NCBI RefSeq assembly: GCF_963678635.1
Contig: NC_087064.1
Coordinates: 81,383,526-81,447,525 of the forward strand
DNA length: 64,000 bases
Direction of reading: 5' to 3'
Source of the DNA: Symsagittifera roscoffensis
Taxonomy: Eukaryota > Xenacoelomorpha > Acoela > Convolutidae
Shown one piece after another: positions 9,309 through 21,839 of the stretch. Under the pieces are notes generated by a model. The model ran no database searches. It was not told the DNA's origin and was given only the letters and a program-made list of their open reading frames with translations. The translations under genes were made by a program, and so were the position numbers. How positions within the stretch are numbered: position 1 is the stretch's first letter; the number at the start of each line of letters is the position of its first letter.

Positions 9309-12300
9309 AATGAGGGACTTATCATAGGTGAAAAAAGGTCATTTATACGAACGCTTACTTAATAAGCTAAACTATCTTGAATATCAACAAGACAGCTCCG
9401 CATATCAAGGCAAACCCGTGAATGCTCTGACTACACGTTAACTTGTCTCTAATAAGTTTTGGCATCAAAAACTATGACAATCAAAAATTTTTGTACTGCA
9501 TTTGTCAAATATTGTGCTAAAATTGTGCCAATATTGTGCTAAAAATTTTGTGCTAATATTTGAGTTATGTAGGGAATGGGTAGAAAAATATTCGTTGAAA
9601 ACAATGATTTTGATTGCCAAAAACTGCTATGAATAAAAAACCTCCCCATAAAATAATCGCCCTAATTCTTACTTCAAATACGCGACAACTCGCATCAAGG
9701 GACGGTTCGAACTAGGCGACAGTTCGTAGCCATATTTCAAGTGATAAAAACCGATTCACGCGCATTATACCTCTTGTCCTGAATGTAGGTTCAGTGGCGT
9801 GAACCTTTGTTATTTACAAATATTTAATAGGACAGCAAATCCTAAAATACAAAACTGGAAGTTAATGAAAAATAAACTAAAAAAACCGCAAAAAATGAAT
9901 AGATAATGATTATAGGTAAATTACTAAAGAAGAGCAAAATATAACAAAAACGGCTGCATTTCCTTTTCTCCCACGTAATATTTTGTACAAGCAGTTTGTT
10001 CACATTGTCCGATTGTTACTTAAATTAGATTGCGGACTTTAGGCCAGATCAAACGTATTTGACTGCATACTTAACTTCGTAACACCCCTCCCGTTACACC
10101 GTATATCTGAGGGTCGGGGTAGGAAAAAGCCCAAAACCAAATGAATTAGCTCAAAACATGACAAACATTTGAATTTGAAGTTATCAGAAGCAGTAGATTT
10201 CAAATTCACTGCCCGGAGGGAAAAATCCAAAGAGTAGTTCTACTCATTTAAGTGGCTCCTGATAGCGTACGAAGAGATAAGTTGATTATAGAGAGAGAGA
10301 GTGAGATAGATAGACTAATTTTATTTAAAGAACAACTCAAACATTTGATTGTTATCAAAAACGAAGTTTAAAAAAAAGAAGAAAAAACATGTAAATTCCA
10401 GATGAGTGATTGTTTCTATATTTTGAAGAATCGAATTATTTTGCTGAGCAAAGTTATGCAATATTTAACCTAAATCTAAGCGCTTGAGTTGCAACTTTAC
10501 TACATGAAAAAATTGATAGGATAAGATTTCTTACGGTTTTACGAGTTAGTCTCCGTTGGGATATGTCATCTCTTTTCAAAAAAAGATGTAGACGCAGTAA
10601 TCAAACAAGGAATTTATTAAGGTTTCATAAAAATTGAATAGAAATTAAATTGGGGGGAGATAATTTTTTTTATTTTCAAAAAACTATGACATAATTATGA
10701 AAAACTGAAGTATTTTTTAAAATTTTTTAAACTACACTCTACACATAATTTAAAATGAAAATGAAAACTTGTTTTTATCCAGAATTCATATCTGTACATG
10801 ATTTGAAAATTTGTTTTCAGCGATTTGATTATTTTCAAAAAATGAGAGCATGGAACAAAACTTCTTCATCTTCAGGAAAAACATTAAATAGCAACTGAAT
10901 TAAATAAAAAATACTTATAGCAAAGAAAATTGAGACGTCGAGTACAGCAGTAATGGCAGGCAACGTATCCTTTAGAAATCTTCTTAAAATATCAGTAAAC
11001 AGATCAGTCTTTGTTTTTTTTTGGCTCATTTAGTTTCAATCACCCTGCAAAACAGGTTATTAGTGTTGCAAAGGTATTGTATGCGAACGTGTTAAATTTC
11101 AATGGTTCGATTTTGCAATCAGGGGTTAGAAAAACTACATCGATTGAGTCAATCAAGTTACCTTTTATTTGAATCAGTTAGTTATTTTAATTGATTTGCA
11201 GTTTTTCTCAACTAATTCAAGGGCAAAAATAATTGCCAATTTTTAATTGCATTTTTCCTCATAATGCAATAGTTGTTTGTTAAGACAACACTATATGTGT
11301 AATATTTGTGTCAAAAGAAGTAAAACATATTATAAGAGAATGAGCAGCCCTTGAATTCTGCTTGAATACTGAGATGCCAGTCTTAGACAACGACCATTTT
11401 TTCCTAATATTGTTCATTTCGTACTACGTTTTTCTTATATTTACGAATAAAAAAATGCAGCGCAATTAATATTCACGTTGTAATGGAAAAAGTTTTTAGA
11501 TTGGAACGTTTTTTTTTCACGCCGATTTACTATGTACTACCAAAAACTGAATATCAGATGTGGTTGATAAATAAATCATTTGCCGGATCTTTCGAAAACT
11601 CATCCCTTAGGTTCCTAGCAAAGAATTGCCACCCCTATACTGAAATATTTCAATGGTTGTACATACGCGAATTTGTACCTAGTAACGCATTCCCCCCTTG
11701 CAAAAGGAGGGAGAATAGTGAAAGAGATCCCATTTGTCTCCCACCTGGTCGTAAATCAAGCTGGTTAAAAAAAATTTGAACTTTTTTTTCTTGTGTCGCA
11801 AAATATTATTCAAATTATTTTCGCTCTTTTGCCAACCCTCTATTTGATGTACCGTAGAGTTTCCGCCCTATAGTTGAAATATTTTCTAGATTTTTGATGG
11901 AGGCGATTAGTGAAACTAAAAATGCAATCGATGACCGCAGGAAAAATATGCATGTATCGAGGTGGTCCCCTGAATGTTCCGACTGCCCTTTAAAACCTAT
12001 GGAGTAGAGCTCACTTTCAGAAAAAAATAATGAAGATTTCAAAAAAAAATTTTTTCTAAGTTTTAAGTTTTTTAAAAGTTTTTGCAAAAATGATCACCCC
12101 AAACGCTATGTAAGGAACAAATTAATACATTTAGCAAACTGAATAGATTAAATAGCATGCCTCAATCAAAATTGGAACTTTTTCTAAAACGGATTAAATT
12201 TCCGCTTACACGTTAAGAGCACAAAAATCGCACTAATTATCCCAAATTGGCAATCTTTAAATCTTTACAAAAATGTTCAGAGGTAAAATATTTTTCTAAA

Positions 12301-15300
12301 TTTGAGCTCAAAACAACAATACTTTCTGACTGATATAAAAAACATTTTCACAAAATATGGCTAGTTAAAAAGTCAATATGGCTAGTTAAATATACCCCAG
12401 AATTTTTTTCATTCAAATTGAATTCCTATTTTAACATCAAATTACCAATTTTTTATTAAAATAGGACTTACAAACTTTATTCTGATTTTATTGATCTTCA
12501 AATAAAAGGGGTAAATTGAAAAAAACTATAACTTACGCGTTTCACTGGACTTTTTGTTTCAATTTTGATCTGATACCAAACTATAAAAACTAATAATATG
12601 CAAGAAAGTTGAACCAACTTGACGTCCATACAAGGAAAATGCCTATCATACAATTTCATATATGGCGTCTATAGAAAAAATTTTTATCTTATAGAAAAAT
12701 TGTATGACAAGCGTTTTTTCAATCGAAAGTTCTCTTTCAAAAACTATCTCAAATTGGTTTAAAACTAAAATTAAACAACTTGGTACAAGTTTTGATTAAA
12801 TGAGAGCAACTTTTGAATATTTTTGAACTTTTTAGAGCAACTTTTAAAAAAATAAAATTTTGAACATTTTTATATATGAAATTTTTATATGCATTTTTCC
12901 ATAAAATATAACAAGTTTGAGGTAAGATTTTTATCCCTTTTTGCAAACTTGCTTCTGCGCTCGAATATACTTTTATGGCAAACGTTTATTATACAAATTC
13001 ATAGTACAAAAAATTGCTTTTGCTATTCTCATAAAATTTTTGTGATAAAAAGTATGGCAAAAAACTTGTTATTTAATCCAGAGCTTGGCAAAATTGCTCA
13101 TTATAAAATTTCATACTATGGAAAAAAAGCTATTTTCATACATTTTTCTGGTCTATGAAATAGTATGATAAGCATTTTTTCATAGCATGAAACTGTATGA
13201 TAGAAATTTTTGTCAACTTGGGCACTTTTGTCCTACATTATCAATGTTAGTGTCTAATTGGGCTGAATACGATCGTTTTTTTTTACTATTAGAAGTTTTG
13301 TTTGAAAATGAATTCTAACCAATTGCAATCTTAGTTTTGTCAAAGCGTGGCGGACGGAAGATCCAAAATTCTTTCCTAATTACTTCTATAACTGTGTTAT
13401 GAACAATCAGGTTATATATATGAGCTATGAATATTTTTCAGGAAGCTAAATTCAACGCTTGGGGCTGCCCTCGCATCCAAAAATGGCAAAATTTTAGTGT
13501 TTTGCTTGTGTTTTGCAAAAAAAAATTTGTTCCATTTTTACAATTTTTTGCTATTTGCACAGCAACCGAGACTATTTTTTTTTGTAACATTTGGCACGGT
13601 GAAGCATTGTTTTTCTTTTATTAGGCTTTATGGAGTGTTTCCGGGTCTAGGAAGAAGTTGATCCTCAAATTGCAATTAAATTTGCAATTAAAATTAGAAG
13701 AAACTTTTATAGCAATAACATTTGAGCATGAATATGGGACTGCAACTATGAACTCAAAATTTAGTGCAGATACTTTGCAGTTTATAAGGGAATTGAAATA
13801 ACCTCTGTTTGCAAAATCTTTTTCAGCTCGTTGATCCAATTTAAATATTTCAGCTTTAGTGAGGATAAATTGTCGCAGAATTACCTGGGTGTTTAGTCGC
13901 TAGGGTAGCTTAAGTAACCCAAGCAGGTTCACAAACGAGGTATTAATATGTGATTCCAATTGTGATAAGTGTGCTTTATTCATTTCTTAAGGCAATTATC
14001 ATTGCCGTAATCATCTAAGCTTTATTAAGGATGTTCAGTTCTACGAAACTTAAGTGTAACGTTTTGATTAAACTCACTAAGCGTGATGATTTCAAGTTGA
14101 AAAGTATATTCAAATAAATTAGCATAGAGCTGTGGTAACAAAGGACGACTAGCCTGGTCTGAATGATTATTGAATCAATTTTTGATATGGAAATCTTTCG
14201 AACTAAATGACGGAACAATATTTATGCTTGGGGTGGTTTTATATTCAGATCAAAATCGACTTTTTATTTAATTATTTAATTTCTGGCAAAGGTTCAAAAG
14301 TGTTGATGTTCTGAGCTCAAAATCAAAAATGTATTTCACTTTTGATTATTTTTTTGTAAAGTTGGATTTGGAAAAGTGCTGATCAGGGATGGTAAATGCC
14401 CAAAACTTCGAGTTTTCTGTAAAAGATAAGCAAATACGGCGAAAACATCCGGCTTCAAATGTTTTCAAAAATGGCTTCAAAACAGCCGGCGAAAACATCC
14501 GACAGAAATCAATCCAGATTAAATTGAGGTCCACTAATTGATGCCAAAAATGTGTGAGTAGACATGACATATCATTTGAAGTTTACATTTGGTCTGGATG
14601 AGTTTTTTTTTTAAATTGAGATTTAAAAAAGTTTTTTTTTTGCAAATGTATCAAAATTTTAAACCAAAATTTATTTCGGATAACCTAAAGTACATTCAGA
14701 ACATTCACGGTTGTTTAACACGAGCAGTCTGGTTGATATTATGATATTCCTGCTTCGATTGTGACTAACCTTTTCATCACCGCCCATTACACGTCTTATT
14801 GCTATAAGTTGTTTGCACTAGTCTTCAAATTAGCTGAAAAAATTAAATAATAAATTTGTAGGGAAACAGCGTCAGACTTGACAAGAAGATGGAAAGATTT
14901 ACAAAATGAAGTTCAAATATCAGAGCTGTCCAATATCCAGTTTATCAAATATACAGTGCATATAAAAATATATTGAGTTGGTAATACTGAAACGTTAAGT
15001 AGTGTTTTTGAGATGTGGTAACATCTGGATCCTACATACTTTTTACTAGTGCGATATTGGAAACCACTTTTGTTCACATTGATTTAGACCAATTTCAACA
15101 GAAAAAAAAAATAATCAAGACTTCTGAATAAAGTTTTGATGTCTTATATGGAAATATAACACTGGTGTTGACATGAAATGTGAATAGAATGGCTCTTCTG
15201 TAGCAGTTGACCCAAATAAATTAAAACTAGACCTCTAAAGTATTTATTGTTATATAGTTTTAGTCCAATAACTAAAAATGCCAGGAAAACGGCTCGATGC

Positions 15301-16313
15301 ACGTCACCGCCTTTCTAAACTTTGTTACGTCGAACAAATTGATTTCCCAAGCTCTCCAAAATGACCATTTGAAAAAAATGGTTGGCAATTTTTGACCACA
15401 TTTTAGAACGACCCTGTCAACAAAAACTTTTTGGCCACTTTTTTTATTTAAAAAATTTGACCAAAAAATCGCTCCCTCTCAAAGTTGGTATATATTAGCG
15501 TCAATTGTTTTGGAAAATTTTTTGGGTCGTTTATAGAAACGTATATGTCCTAAAATAATATCCTTTGGGTGGCGAGATGGACGAATCTATGAGGGACTCT
15601 TTGGATGATGAGGGAGTCGAATCCCTTATGTGATGCGTCCACCGGACCTCTCTAAATCCGCCACTGACGCCAGCATGTCTGGTTCTTTATCATTCAATCA
15701 AACATGACTGCTCGTTTTCATTTGCGTCGAGCAAATTTTGATCCGATTTTTTCCATGTGACCGCGTTCTGCGTAATAACTGATTTTATTTTGAGATAATT
15801 CAAGTTTTTTGCGCAGTTTAGAAAAAGTTTCTTAGTGAGCTACCAAAGCATCTAAAAATATGTGAGCGGGAATTTTCGAAAAATTGTATTAACACAGGCT
15901 GGAGAAACGAAACATGGGGCTACGACAGTGTTTTGACCTATAATGAAAAAATCTTACAGCATATAATCGTATAATCCGAGTATCGTAGATTTTGGCTTTC
16001 GGAGAAAAAAACGTAAAATCGTTCAACTTCTTAAGTAAATTAAAATAACTCAAGGAATTTAGATTTTTTGCTGCGATTAAATTTTTTCCGGAAAACCTCT
16101 GGTTGCTTTCAAAAATACTTTAATGGATTTGAACCGCGCCTAATATCAATAAATTTTGCTGTGCTCATCGAAAAGAGGTTTGTCTCACAATAAAGGGTGG
16201 CGAATTATCTTTTTCGTATAATTTGTCATTAATTTTGTTCTTCTGCCTTTTTGTTTCGACTTTCGAAGAAAATAAGGAAAATAAACGGGGTGTTTTTTTT
16301 TACTCATACCTAC
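9309..16313. other. Non-coding stretch, AT-rich repeats
   Basis: No exon with convincing splice sites or family match on either strand. Contents noted: an imperfect inverted repeat between about 12635-12725 and 13120-13205 (CTATCATACAATTTCATA against CTATCATACAGTTTCATG); an element at about 15280-15668 ending in AAATCCGCCACTGACG, related to the 2945-3250 family; a GA-rich tract near 10290. The frame at 10835-11029 (minus, 64 residues, hydrophobic middle) is open but unrecognised. Whether this is intergenic or part of the first intron of the SLC44A1-like gene cannot be decided. Confidence 0.4.
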
Positions 16314-16346
16314 TTTTACTACACTCTGCTCCCTCCTGATCTGCAT
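16314..16346 (-). CDS. Possible start exon of SLC44A1-like gene
   Basis: Candidate only. The minus strand reads CGCCATGCAG with an ATG at 16346-16344, then MQIRREQSVVK, then a donor GTAGGT directly below 16314. This is phase 0 and would join the exon at 8861-8947 to give VVKEEEFTGPLSDRSCTD. The resulting 17-residue hydrophilic N-terminus is about the right size for this family. Against it: the exon is tiny, it lies 7.4 kb upstream, and another donor 4 bases further is equally possible. Confidence 0.2.
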
Positions 16347-17739
16347 GGCGCTAGCCGAGTGAGCACACCACTATAATAACACTCTAACAACAACATGATT
16401 TTAACCGTTTCAGTTTTTCAGAAATTGACACAATCAAGAAAACGATGTTTTTGTTCCGACCATTGAAATTGCGGAAAAAATTGTATTCAGGTGGGTTTTA
16501 ATTTTTTCTTTTTTTTCTACGCAAAATCAGGTTACAGAACTAATCGTGGGATGAGATTGAACTATATATCAAATCAAAGCTTTTTAGGCCGTAAATTTAT
16601 AAACATAAATATAAATTTCAAAATAGTGTCCAAGTATCCAGAAAAACTGGTATACATTTTTTTGATTCTTAGTCATTACTCGATCGAACAAGGCAAACGA
16701 GCAGGCTTACCAATAGCTTATTGATGCTTAGCTTCAGCCGCAAAGTGGAGTTCGATTTAGGTAGAATTACTTTTTGGAATTTTCATTGCCATTTTATGAA
16801 TCAAAACTTCCAAACTTCTGAAACTTTCTGCAAAAAAAATTGAAAAAAAATTTGAATTTTTTATTGATTTTTGTTTTGATTTGTTTTGTATTTCTATAGA
16901 TTTGTCTTTATAAAGAGTTGACGATTTGCTTTTTTTTACTATGACTGTTAAATGCGCCTCAGTTTTAGTTTTTTCTTTGAATAAATTTATCACACCACGC
17001 AGAAACGACACTTGCTTGAAAATGAAAATTTTGTTTATTTTAAGACTAGGGTCGGAACATTCTGCGCCTCGTGCACAGTTATTGGCTATCTTTGTCACTT
17101 TTGTAGATTTTGATAATTTTCAGCACTTTTAAAAGCATAAATTGCAGGTGATGATAATTTGCATTCGTATATGTTTGCTCTTTGTTTTATTTTTTTCGCT
17201 CAAAAGTGGGTACCTCAAGTCATCATTAGATTATATTGGTATATTTATCACATTAAAACTTTTCGAAAATTTTGTTTGATGTTTACAAGAAAAAAAAGAA
17301 AATTGTTTTCTTTTTCCTTTTATGTCCTAGTTAGAAAAAAGTCACTCTTCGTATTAAATCAATACTAGCGTTAGTGCTTCATAATGTTATGAAAAAATTA
17401 AAAATTGATAAGTTGTTAGAAGCCAATTTTGATTTTTTCTCCACATGCAAAAAAAAGACAAATGTGCGAATTAAAAGAAACAAACATTGAAAAATATCGT
17501 CCAAAAAATGCCCCTAAACGTCCTTTCTGAAAATTTTAGTTACAACGCAAGCAATTTATCCTACAGATGATAACGGTGAAACTTTTTTGAATTCTTCCTT
17601 CGCAAAATTATATATCTCACCAAATTCCAATTTCACGGAGTCTAATTTCAAAATTTTGCTCAAATTCAGCTGCATTTATCACAAGTGGGCTTAAAACAAT
17701 TTGCAGAAGAGTATAACTGAAAAAAGGGTTACATGTTAT

Positions 17740-17840
17740 TTTGCCCCAGGTCAACTTGATCAACTTGTCCCAGCCCATCTTGTCCTACTCCAACTTGACC
17801 AACAAGGCAACTTGTCTTATTCCATCTTGTCCCAGATAAC
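17740..17840 (+). repeat. Degenerate short repeat of CAACTTGTCC/CATCTTGTCC
   Basis: A run of imperfect 9-19 bp units (CAACTTGATC, CAACTTGTCC, CATCTTGTCC, CAACTTGACC and so on). It is present in all three copies of the sub-block (also about 23500-23600 and 24460-24550), with slight base changes in the third. Confidence 0.7.
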
Positions 17841-18261
17841 AACTAACAATTAATGAAAAATTGTCCCAGATTCTTTGTTATCCTCATAGATCATAGTGTC
17901 GGCATAAAAAAGTTAAGCTTGAAACAAATAATGAAATAACTATAAAGTGTGCTAAATGAAACAGAGTTCGAAGTATGCATAAACAAAGTGAAAACCGCAA
18001 ATTTCAACGCAATTTTTAAGACAAACTAGTCATATCCAAAAATATATTGCTGAATTTGTGACCTCACATAGCATAGATGTTAGTGCATAACACTCTTATT
18101 AAAAAAAAATTCAAGAGTTCAAATCTCAAAGAAGTCAAAATTTTTATTGTGTTACCATGAAGAGGATAAAATTCGAGTAATTCCTCACTCCAAAACCCCT
18201 CATAATGGCTACACACTATGGAGGGGTATTGTGGAGGAAAGAGCAAATCTTCTGCAGTATT

Positions 18262-18336
18262 GGCCTCTATCACCTCCAAACTATGGGCTCTGTTAAGTGG
18301 CTATAGAGAGCCCATATATTGGAGGCAATAGAGGCC
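18262..18336. repeat. 30-bp hairpin arms in duplicated block
   Basis: Arms 18262-18291 and 18307-18336 are near-perfect inverted repeats (AGAGCCCATA, TTGGAGG, ATAGAGGCC) around a 15-base loop. Further out, CCTCCACAATACCCC and GGCTATTGTGGAGG also pair, extending the foldback to about 18200-18380. The block is GC-richer than its surroundings. An identical copy lies at 24025-24099. It is probably a short palindromic MITE; a structured RNA is possible but unsupported. Confidence 0.75.
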
Positions 18337-18430
18337 CTTGTGTAGGTTCCAGAGGCTATTGTGGAGGTACCAGGAGCAGATGATTTAAATTTAAAAAGTA
18401 AATTTTCTCAATATTGAAACCATGGATCTA

Positions 18431-18493
18431 TTTCATAATTTTAGAAGCAGTAAACCTATAACTCCCAGGTTTACTGCTTCTAAAATTATGAAA
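18431..18493. repeat. Perfect 27-bp hairpin at duplication breakpoint
   Basis: Arms 18431-18457 and 18467-18493 are perfectly complementary (TTTCATAATTTTAGAAGCAG outer part) around the 9-base loop ATAACTCCC. In copy 2 (about 24191-24232) the left arm and loop are present, but just after CCCAGGT the sequence switches to a second copy of the 17520 block. The hairpin therefore sits exactly at the end of collinearity. Confidence 0.9.
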
Positions 18494-21400
18494 TTTTTTC
18501 CGAAACTTTAAAACAACCTTCAGAAACATCTTAAGATTTCTTTAGAGCAGAGAAAAAAGGGTTCACTTATAATTATTATAATCAAATCTGTTTTTGAAAT
18601 GAATATTTTTTTTTGCTGTGGTCTCGTCATGATCTGCCAAAAGTGTGTCGATACATAGTTTTTGACTAAACCTTAGCTTGCTTGAAAGTAAATGAGACTT
18701 CTAAATGAGTTTGACACATCCGAAAATGATAACTTCTAGCAATGAAAACAAATACCCAACGAGAAAAGGTAGAACTCTGCCCTCAAAAATTTTGCACAAT
18801 TTGTTTATTTTGAACTGTTTTTTGACGGCTTGCTAATCTTTCTAGTCCATGCCTTTCTGTAGTTTAACTGTTTAAGGCAGCCAAGGCAGAAATTGTTTCA
18901 AAGGAAAAAAAGAATAGTTATGCTTGAACTACTTTTTTATTAGAATTTTTTCCGCTTTTTTGAGCCCCCTGACATATATCGTTGCCTTGACCATTACAAA
19001 ATTATCTGCTATCATGAGTGCAAGTCCAACAAATTTGCATCTTCAGTATTTGGAGCAATTAGCGTGTCTCCATGCAAATTAGAATAATATCCGAGAACTT
19101 TGTGTTACCAACTTTAATTAGCCAATTCAAATTAATTGAGCCGCTCAAATACCTTTACAAAATTTCCACAGAAAGTTGGGTTGATTACACTGATTCTAAT
19201 ATTTAGTTTAAAGCAGTTTCAACTTCTTGAAATTTTTTGTTCCGACCATCGAGTAATATATCATATAGAAGCCCTCTCAGTCGTGGTTCGAACGACATCA
19301 AAAATTTTGAAATTTTTAAAAAAGTGTTCAGAAAAACCAGTTTGAAATTTTTGATTTTTGGTCTCATATCGAGCTAATATGGTGACCGTGCAGGCTTACA
19401 ATAGCTTATTTAAGATAAGTTAAGCAGTAAAAACTTAGTTTTACTCAAATAAAGGAGTAAAGGTAGTTCTTGGAGCTTTTTAGCGCAATTCTGGGAATCA
19501 AAAACTTGAAAGATCAAAAAAGTGAGGCAAAAAAAATTGAAATTTTTGAAACTTTTTCAAATTTTTTAAAATGGTTTTTTCGTTTTTCTAGTCATTTTTG
19601 TTTTAAACTGTTTTCCAATTGACCTATTTTAATATGAATCTCAAATATGCCTAAATTCTATTGTTTCGTGCAGATCTTATATTTTTTTATCACAACATGC
19701 AGAAAAAACGTTATACCAGTTTAAATAAAAACTTTTTAAATTTTTTTTAAGACTGTGGTCGGAAAATTCTGTGCTAATTTCTCAGAAACCGGCTCTCTTC
19801 CTTTGGTTTTATTTTGTTTAAACACAAAATGCAGATTTAAATTATCTGAACTAAAAGAATGAAAATTCAAAAAGCAAATTTTGCAACCTGGGTCGACGTT
19901 AGTCACAAATGGTGAAAGCAAAACTTAATGTGAATCAGTGCATTTTTTTTTGCAAAATTTACCAAAAAATGACTCTTTTTCAGCCCTTTTAATCCATCAA
20001 AAAACCAGCAAAAACTACCGTTTAAACTTTTGGGAAAACTATATCCAAAAGTTTTTTGTGCAACTCAATTCAAGAAGAGTTTAAATTTTATAATGTTTGC
20101 GCAAAGCGTTCAAAAATTGTTTCTAAAAAAAGATAAGTGTTTTTTTTTCACTTAGTTGAAAATACATTTTTCGCCTATCAAATAAAATTTGCTTATTTTT
20201 CATAAGTTTGAAAAACCACACTCCTTTTAAATGTTGTCGAGCTACATGCGAGGCTCCACTTTGATAGAGTTTTGTTACAATTGAACCATTGATTTAAAGC
20301 AGTGAATTGAGCTAGTAATTTTTAATTGACTGAAAAAAGCTAATCAGGATCAGTTTTTTGGTACTAAATTTTACGCAGGAGTTCCGCAAAACAAATTGCA
20401 TCACTATATTCCTGCTTAAATTCTGAGCAATTTTTTCGTCATAGTTTTTTTCGTCCAATGTCAACCCAATTTGAGAGCAACGCAGAAATGTTTAGAACTT
20501 CTGTAAAAATTCTTCATTTTGGCTCAAGCCAATACAACGTGAGAACTTCTTAACTAAACTAAAACAAGCAATGTTTCTAATATTTTAAGCCTTAAATGAA
20601 AATTCCATACAAGCTAATTTTGGCGCCGGATTTGTCTAAAAACGCCTCAGCAGCCCGACGAAAATCGGTTTTTGTTTTTTTTTAATGCGCTGCTCTGCCA
20701 GTCCTTCAAAAACATTTTCGATACAGCATAGGTACTAATAGTTTAATTAGACGACGATGCATTCGCGTTTAGTAATGTGCAATCTCTAAAATCAACTGCT
20801 ATCAGTCGAATTGAGAAGTCGTCGGTGCCAAAGCTAGCTGTCGCTTCTCAATAATCAACTCAGAGGCAAAGTCAAGTTTGGCATGACTTTTCATAGCATT
20901 GCAAGCGAGCCGACTAAAAATGGGGCGAGTTCACAAAGTAATAGTATTGAAAACAATTATAGCAAGCTTTATTTGAAAGTGTACAAGAACAAGAAACCGA
21001 AAAAAAACTTATTGAAAATGTTTCAATAATTTTCAGCTTAGGTTTTGACAAAATTATTCCAGTTCAATAAAACTGGATCAGTGATCAATTTTTTTCCGCA
21101 GGGAAATATAAAAGTTTAAGTGTACTTAAGAAACTAGAATTTGATCACTTTTTTCCGCGGCACTTTCGCTTTCGTAATTGTAGAGCACGTTTGACCTAAT
21201 TTTTAGCAAATAAAGTGAAACTGAACTCAACATTTCAACACAGAGGCGAATCTGTGCTTCGCAAACACGAGCTGGAACACAAAAAGAAGCAGTTCTAAAG
21301 ATCTAGAAAAAAGATTAAGACAAACTAAAATTGGCTCTTTTTCGTTCCATCACCTGTAAACTTTTTGAAGTACTTTTTCTGTTCACATTATCAGATTAGG

Positions 21401-21839
21401 ATAAATTTTGGCTTGCGGACCAATTAAGCCATGACAAACATATTTGGTTGTCATACCCAATCTACAAGCCGCCCGCTGAGAGTGCACACATTTATAGTAA
21501 CATAACATGAAGATGCTTGTTTTATAATCTTGCTCTACAAAATAGTTTCAAATTTTATTGAAACTAATTCAGCTAATTTGTTTTTATTAATTTCATACCC
21601 GATTCAAATTCCAACACTTACTTTTTGATAACAGCTAAATGTCTTAAGTTCATAGTTTTGCAAATATTTACATAATCAAAAACTATTGGAGACCAATTAA
21701 AGGGCATTCCAAATATTCACGGCTCAGCCCTGATAAGAGCAGTCTTGTATCCTATATCGTATATGGCAAATTTCGCTTTTATAACAAAGCAAAACGCAAA
21801 GCAAAACACTTTGAGTTAAGAAGCGAGATTATCAAAATG

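Larger units (their letters stand above)
16384..21460. repeat. Segmental duplication, copy 1
   Basis: A composite block that recurs in order at 21840-26400. Sub-blocks: 16384-17390 (matches 21845-23180), 17536-18478 (matches 23311-24232 and, in part, 24231-24840), and 19885-21460 (matches 24841-26400). Copy 1 contains about 1.4 kb (18494-19884) absent from copy 2, including another member of the GTTCCGACC repeat family at about 19160-19760, itself inverted at 41400-42060. No gene is recognisable. The open frames at 17159-17368 and 18064-18279 have no recognised product. Confidence 0.85.

Noticed and set aside
9129-9362. Frame with GAFDSGAFDSGAF repeats resembling a structural protein
   Set aside because: Produced by the 15-bp subrepeats of the foldback element.
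10835-11029. 64-residue minus-strand frame with a hydrophobic centre
   Set aside because: No family match, AT-rich codons like the background, no splice or transcript evidence; kept only as a remark.
18064-18279. 71-residue minus-strand frame repeated identically at 23827-24042
   Set aside because: Identity of the copies only reflects the recent duplication; the frame overlaps the hairpin at 18262-18336, has no recognised domain and no splice context.
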